DNA from: Methanosarcina spelaei
GTDB taxonomy: Archaea > Halobacteriota > Methanosarcinia > Methanosarcinales > Methanosarcinaceae
Assembly: GCF_002287235.1 (NCBI RefSeq)
Contig: NZ_LMVP01000179.1
Span: 1-41,589, forward strand
Length of the DNA stretch: 41,589 bases
Reading direction: 5' to 3'
Below, piece by piece: positions 37,530 through 41,589 of the stretch. The first letter of the stretch is position 1. Each line of letters opens with the position of its first letter. The position numbers were made by a program, and so were the translations under genes. The notes under the pieces were generated by a model. It did no database searches. It had not been told where the DNA came from and worked only from the letters and a program-made list of their open reading frames with translations.

Positions 37530-38738
37530 TTATAGCTTTGAAGCTGATAGTTTCAGTCTTGCATCAATATAAATTACTCGGAGTGTTAGCCCCTTATCTT
37601 GTTCTAATTTTATCCGTTGTGACTCCAGATCAACTTTTAATTTAGATATATCTCTAGTACCAAAGTCAAAAATTACAAAGAATCCAATTTTTACGTCTTC
37701 TGTTCTCATATATGTTGGCAGTTGTTCAGTTAGTCCATGAGACAATTTGGAATTATTCTCTTTCTTAAATTCAACATGTGCAGTAAAATGGGCGTTGGAA
37801 GAAAATCTAAAATCAACTGGACCCCTCCCAGTTTCTACTTCTCTTGTCAGATCTATGCCCACAGTTTGACAGTATTTTTTGGCATAACTATCAAAAAGTA
37901 TTTGGCACAACTCCTCATCCCTTGGATTTCCATTCTCATCCCATAAAAGCCTATACGCACTGTTTTCAACCAGGTTTTTAAAATCAGCAATTATTTTGTC
38001 AATTATTTTTAAAAATTCTTCTTCAGTATCATTGAACTTTAACTCTTCGATTACAGGTAAATTCTCAGAGAGCTCCTTCTCTATTTTAGCTTTATACTCT
38101 TGTTTATATATTTCTACTTCTCGATCATATTCTGGATAATAATAATCCCATTCTTCATAGTTGTCAACATTTATTTGTATCTTCGAAAAATCAAGTTTTC
38201 CTGTATCCATATTATAAAAGACCAATTTTCTCAAGTTATAGTTATCAACAATTATTCCACTAGGGTCGAAGATCCACTTGCGACTAATCATATCTTCTAA
38301 GAAAAATAGTAGCCAACTAGTTGTTGCAGTATCCAGATTTAAAGGTTTTAGATCAAATGTTATTTCTCCCACCTGTTCATCATAGACAATAGTCGCAGCC
38401 ATGTGTTTACCCAAAGGCATTGCATCAATAAGTTTTGAGAATTTACCCTTTGTGCCTTCAAAAACTGGCACAATTTCTTCTTCTGAATAAATTCCATCTA
38501 TAAAATTCGCAAAGTTAGCAACAAATTCTACTTCGTGACACATTATTTCAAACATAGATTCATTTTTTCCGTAGACGAAGGAGAAAAAAATAGCAAATTT
38601 TTTGTACATTTGTCCTTTAAATGTTTTTAGTAAAGAAAAGTTTATCGACCAAAGTACTTTTTTAAATACTTCGTAATTTTCACTGCCCTGAGGATGATTA
38701 ATTGTATAATTTATAAAAGGAATGGGCCGCCAATTCAT
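37530..38738 (-). CDS. PD-(D/E)XK nuclease-like protein
   Basis: 402 residues from ATG 38738. Residues about 1-250 are an unrecognised alpha/beta region ending in a charged helix (about 205-260). The C-terminal 130 residues have the ordered catalytic pattern of the PD-(D/E)XK nuclease fold: Asp309 in GRGPVDFRF, Glu323-x-Lys325 in HVEFKK, and Gln339...Tyr343 in LTEQLPTYMR, followed by the strand IGFFVIFDFG. Stand-alone proteins of this kind are often found in defence islands. It could cut foreign DNA or be a restriction-like effector, but no methylase or sensor is adjacent. It lies 170 bases from the second tRNA-Leu scar. Confidence 0.7.
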   Translation of the reverse strand: MNWRPIPFINYTINHPQGSENYEVFKKVLWSINFSLLKTFKGQMYKKFAIFFSFVYGKNESMFEIMCHEVEFVANFANFIDGIYSEEEIVPVFEGTKGKFSKLIDAMPLGKHMAATIVYDEQVGEITFDLKPLNLDTATTSWLLFFLEDMISRKWIFDPSGIIVDNYNLRKLVFYNMDTGKLDFSKIQINVDNYEEWDYYYPEYDREVEIYKQEYKAKIEKELSENLPVIEELKFNDTEEEFLKIIDKIIADFKNLVENSAYRLLWDENGNPRDEELCQILFDSYAKKYCQTVGIDLTREVETGRGPVDFRFSSNAHFTAHVEFKKENNSKLSHGLTEQLPTYMRTEDVKIGFFVIFDFGTRDISKLKVDLESQRIKLEQDKGLTLRVIYIDARLKLSASKL

Positions 38739-38795
38739 AAGAATTAGTCTCTTTTATACTATTTAAACTTCTTTAAATCAAACTAAATTGTAATA

Positions 38796-39190
38796 GAGCC
38801 TATCCCAAAACATATTCTATTCCAAATCATTAAGTTTTCACGACCATTTTCCACGATCGAATATTCGATTGACTATTCAAAACACGATTCAAAAATCAGA
38901 TTTTGAGTTTCGGGATAGGCTCAGTACTAGCAACGCCAAATTTCGATGGTGTACCGGTTCCCATAGAAGTTTCGGAAATCGATATGAATAGAGATTATAA
39001 TATTATTAATGCAGAAGGGTACTATGGAGAAGTTGACTCTTTTGAGCATTATGCAGAGATAGTAAAGACATTGACAAAAAAGATACTTGATGAACTCATC
39101 CCAAAACCAATTTCATTCCCAAATCTATCATACTATTTTCATATTAAAAATTAGAAGATTATTCAAAATTCAAGGTTTTGGGATAGGCTC
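38796..39190. mobile_element. Composite of IS5/MITE-type ends
   Basis: Three ends are seen: GAGCCTATCCCAAAAC at 38796 pointing right, its inverted partner TTTCGGGATAGGCTC ending at 38922, and GGTTTTGGGATAGGCTC ending at 39190. The first two define a 127-bp MITE-like unit. The last 32 bases are identical (inverted) to the left end of the MITE at 20315. No matching target duplication is visible, so nested insertion or deletion has occurred. Confidence 0.65.
38923..39154 (+). pseudogene. Gene fragment trapped between transposon ends
   Basis: The frame begins in the transposon end (TTG 38903), but real coding character starts at about 38932: LATPNFDGVPVPIEVSEIDM, then NAEGYYGEVDSFEHYAEIVK and TLTKKILDELIPK. 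It stops just as the right transposon end begins. It looks like the C-terminal 65-75 residues of a larger protein whose identity I cannot tell. Confidence 0.45.
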
Positions 39191-39238
39191 GATAACTATA
39201 AAACTCAGTAAATATTCTATTTACTGTTTTTAATCCAT

Positions 39239-39383
39239 TTATATAATGGTAACATCCTTTCGAGCGTTTCCAATCCCTAAGGAAGAGGGAGCACAAATTG
39301 AACTTATCTGGCAGGAGAACACCTCGTCTTCTGGATGGATCTCCACAGAAAGCCCCTGGTACTCCTCCAGGTTCATGAATAAA
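39239..39383 (-). pseudogene. Short ORF fragment interrupted by a MITE
   Basis: About 47 codons with some coding character (MNLEEYQGLSVEIHPEDEVFSCQISSICAPSSLGIGNARKDV). The first 20 codons of the frame lie inside the MITE at 39384-39492. It is probably the end of a gene broken by that insertion. Family unknown, low certainty. Confidence 0.3.
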
Positions 39384-39492
39384 CTAGTGTCTTGACAATT
39401 TAGTTGTTGTGCATAATTTTGGTAGCTTCTCATCAGCATACAATGATTTTGAGTTCATCAGATTACCAATAACTAAATTTTCATGACACTAG
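39384..39492. mobile_element. 109-bp MITE, unrelated ends
   Basis: CTAGTGTCTTGACAATTTAGTT (39384-39405) and the reversed right end CTAGTGTCATGAAAATTTAGTT differ only at two positions. The internal 65 bases carry no gene. A target duplication is not obvious. The ends differ from the other two MITE families in the window. Confidence 0.7.
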
Positions 39493-39532
39493 ATTCGATT
39501 TTCGACTTATACTTGTCTATCATAAAAACACC

Positions 39533-39994
39533 TTATACCTTTATTCCATAATTCCCAGGTGAAGACTGCTGCGGCTTCGGGGCAGGCACTTCTAAAGCTT
39601 TTATCCAGTTTTCCCCATCCCATTTTTTCCAGTGCATCATTATCATTGCACGGTTTAACAAAAGTTCTTCTCCCGAGTCAATAAAACCATTTCCATTCTT
39701 AAGTCCATGTTCAAAAGTATATCTAAGGCGTCCAGAGTACCATTCCAAAAATCGTAAGAATGCTTCGGATTTCGATATTCTCAGCTTCTGCATAAAGAAT
39801 GCAGTACAGATTTCTTGCAGTTGATCCTGTCTCGGTAGCCATATATAATTAATAGAGTTATTTCCGAGGTGGAGTAAAACCTCAACTTTTTCAAAAACAG
39901 GATTATAAACAAAATCACCGGATTGGAACACCCATTTCTGCTGAATTTCCTTCGCGAGTGAGCACATTCTGATATATTTCTCTGATGTATCCAT
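39533..39994 (-). CDS. Hypothetical protein
   Basis: 153 residues from ATG 39994, with AAGGTTG upstream; a TTG at 40003 is the alternative. It is mixed alpha/beta with many aromatic residues (WVFQSGDFVYNPVF, YIWLPRQDQLQEICTAFF, FLRFLEWYSGRLRYTFEHG) and ends in a Pro/Gln tail. The WLPRQDQLQE stretch is reminiscent of small proteins in phages and mobile elements, but I cannot name a family. It is divergent from the trpF-like gene. Confidence 0.6.
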   Translation of the reverse strand: MDTSEKYIRMCSLAKEIQQKWVFQSGDFVYNPVFEKVEVLLHLGNNSINYIWLPRQDQLQEICTAFFMQKLRISKSEAFLRFLEWYSGRLRYTFEHGLKNGNGFIDSGEELLLNRAMIMMHWKKWDGENWIKALEVPAPKPQQSSPGNYGIKV

Positions 39995-40164
39995 TTCAAC
40001 CAACCTTAAAATGAATTATGAGTAATAGGCTAAAAGGAGTAACCGAGCTGGGTGAAAGTATTGAACACAGATGATTCATATAATAAGTCTTTCTTTTTCA
40101 CAGTAATCAATAGATTTGCACTTGACTTGTCAGAGCACTATCAAAGACTTTTCAGGAGAAAATT

Positions 40165-40845
40165 ATGAGAATAAAAGTTTGTGGTATTAAAAGGGTCGAA
40201 GATGCTATTATGGCTGCATACTGTGGAGCTGATGCAATTGGATTGGTAGTGGGACAAAAGCATAACTCAGACGATTTTATTGACAAACACTTAGCCCAAA
40301 AGATCGTGAAAGAATGCCCGCCTTATATTTCGCCAGTTCTGGTTACAGAACTGGATAATGCTAAAGAAATCTCCAATCTGGTGCATAAAATAGGTGTTAC
40401 TTCTATCCAGTTGCATTCCGACTGTACAGTTGATTGTATCATATTGCTGCGTAAAATCTTCCCTCATATAAAAATAATCAAAAACTTTCATGTTACCGGG
40501 TTAGGAATTATTCACGCTATGAAACCCTTCGAATCCGTGGTGGATGCTTTCATTCTGGATACTCTTGATTTAGCCAATGGTAAAGTAGGTTCAACAGGTT
40601 TAGTCCATGACTGGAACATTAGTAGAAACATCGTTAAAGAGATATCACGACCAGTTATCTTAGCAGGAGGTCTGACTCCGGAAAACGTTGGAGAGGCTAT
40701 ACGGTTTGTAAAGCCATATGGTGTAGACGCCAGTTCCGGGCTTAAAGGCTCTAATGGTTTCAAAGATGAAACGAAAGTGACTAATTTCGTGTATCGTGCA
40801 AAACATGAGTTTTTCAAGGTAAGAAATTTGTCTTTAGAGAACTAA
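40165..40845 (+). CDS. TrpF-like phosphoribosylanthranilate isomerase (orphan)
   Basis: 226 residues from ATG 40165, with CAGGAG upstream. It is a TIM barrel with TrpF landmarks: MRIKVCGIKRVEDAIMAAYCGADAIGLV, an acidic residue in FILDT, ILAGGLTPENV, and the phosphate site GVDASSGLKGSNGFKDETKV. The catalytic Cys of KVCGI and the Asp of LDT are present, so it may be active on PRA or on a related sugar phosphate. No other trp gene adjoins. A Gly-Ser-Gly-Leu stretch replaces the usual TGWxFDW segment (STGLVHDWNI), so it may be a second or specialised paralogue. Confidence 0.85.
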   Translation: MRIKVCGIKRVEDAIMAAYCGADAIGLVVGQKHNSDDFIDKHLAQKIVKECPPYISPVLVTELDNAKEISNLVHKIGVTSIQLHSDCTVDCIILLRKIFPHIKIIKNFHVTGLGIIHAMKPFESVVDAFILDTLDLANGKVGSTGLVHDWNISRNIVKEISRPVILAGGLTPENVGEAIRFVKPYGVDASSGLKGSNGFKDETKVTNFVYRAKHEFFKVRNLSLEN

Positions 40846-41215
40846 ATCCAGGCTTTTAGAAGAAAAACCAGGCTGTTAGGAGATGTTCACAGGTAATAAC
40901 TTCACGTTCAATTTACTGTTATATAAAATTTAATTAAATTTCATCACTCTTTTACAATAACAGTTTTCTGATTCTGTATCCTGCTTTGTATAGTGCAATG
41001 TGCTTTAGAAAACCCTGGTTTCTTCCAATCTACAAGGAATCTGAAGTAACTGAATCCTATCAGAAAGATCGGACACATAACCTTCCAAGTAAATTATTAT
41101 TTGAATTTTTTGAGAATTAATAAATTCAATGATTTATATACAAACGGTGCCTATAAATTATTGCAGTATACAAGCTGCAGGGAAGAAAGCTACTTGTATG
41201 TATATGTTGAGAAAA
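40846..41215. other. Intergenic stretch
   Basis: 370 bases between the trpF-like gene and the last small ORF. No gene, array or strong hairpin is seen. Confidence 0.4.
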
Positions 41216-41431
41216 ATGAAAACTTTAACGATAAAATTATATGATAATGTAGAAGAACTCTCTAAAGCTGGAATAGTCGTTCCTGAAGATATCCCTATAA
41301 GCGATAACGATTTTGAATGGGATATTGTAGTGTTTGCAGAAGTATACGAACTTATCCAGGTTGACCTTAATGGAGATGACATTACACTTCACTATCTGGA
41401 TAGTGGGGTCCCAAAGAGTGAGCTGCCTTGA
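41216..41431 (+). CDS. Small acidic hypothetical protein
   Basis: 71 residues from ATG 41216; the in-frame upstream part to 41129 looks non-coding. It begins MKTLTIKLYDNVEELSKAG and continues as an acidic alpha/beta protein (IPISDNDFEWDIVVFAEVYELIQVDLNGDDITLHYLDSG). No motif is recognised. A small hairpin with a T run follows at 41437. Confidence 0.5.
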   Translation: MKTLTIKLYDNVEELSKAGIVVPEDIPISDNDFEWDIVVFAEVYELIQVDLNGDDITLHYLDSGVPKSELP

Positions 41432-41436
41432 TTACA

Positions 41437-41457
41437 CTGGATAATCCAGGGTTTTTT
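41437..41457 (+). terminator. Weak hairpin plus T run
   Basis: CTGG/CCAG around ATAAT (41437-41449), followed by GGTTTTTT. It is placed just after the stop of the small acidic protein. Confidence 0.35.
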
Positions 41458-41589
41458 CACTTGTTAATTTTTGCCTATTTTTCCTGCACTTGTTAATAAA
41501 ATCATTAGTGGAATTCTTGGTCAGGTTATTAGTGGGTGCTCCACTATTATATAGTTGATATTTATATATTAGATATAATATAATAATAT

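Overview
The window is chromosomal DNA of a methanogenic archaeon, almost certainly a Methanosarcina species. Evidence: a membrane-anchored archaeal LonB, a nickel CO dehydrogenase with CooF-like ferredoxin, CarS (archaeal ether-lipid synthesis), a PAS/HisKA_2-type sensor kinase fragment, TATA-box promoters, AT-rich intergenic DNA, and a type II tRNA-Leu without encoded CCA. No rRNA, CRISPR array, integrase or replication origin was seen.

Region by region. 1-9.5 kb is accessory: an IS4-family element cut by the left edge has split a sensor kinase; then a PAS-only protein, a nitrilase-fold protein whose frame stays open upstream of its start, a 186-bp MITE with the same ends as the IS4 element and a perfect 10-bp target duplication, a lipoprotein of toroid (prenyltransferase-like) repeats next to a small secreted protein, a decayed IS5-family element and a TPR protein. 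10-15 kb is a compact lonB-tldD-tldE proteolysis cluster. 15-20 kb holds two universal stress proteins, two candidate small RNAs between them, and cooS-cooF. 20-23.5 kb is mostly non-coding and repeat-rich, with a Trm112-like protein and a membrane protein. 23.5-31 kb carries housekeeping biosynthesis: pyrG, a Lys-rich mini-protein, carS, pyrE, a frameshifted CMD-family gene, purD, argF and tRNA-Leu(CAG).

31-41.6 kb is an accessory island. The 3' part of tRNA-Leu is repeated in degenerate form at 36569-36637 and 37321-37361, as expected for old integrations at the tRNA. Between the tRNA and the first copy lies a 1,227-residue membrane-associated NACHT/STAND ATPase, the best candidate here for an uncharacterised defence gene. 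Beyond the copies are a PD-(D/E)XK nuclease-like protein, IS/MITE ends with a trapped gene fragment, a second MITE, an unknown protein, an orphan TrpF-like protein and a small hypothetical.

How they work together: PyrE and PyrG supply pyrimidine nucleotides and CTP, which CarS consumes for lipid activation; PurD and ArgF serve purine and arginine synthesis; LonB and TldD/TldE handle protein and peptide turnover; CooS/CooF couple CO oxidation to ferredoxin-type carriers. The NACHT protein, the nuclease-like protein and perhaps the nitrilase-like protein are plausible immunity genes, but that role is inferred from domains and position only.
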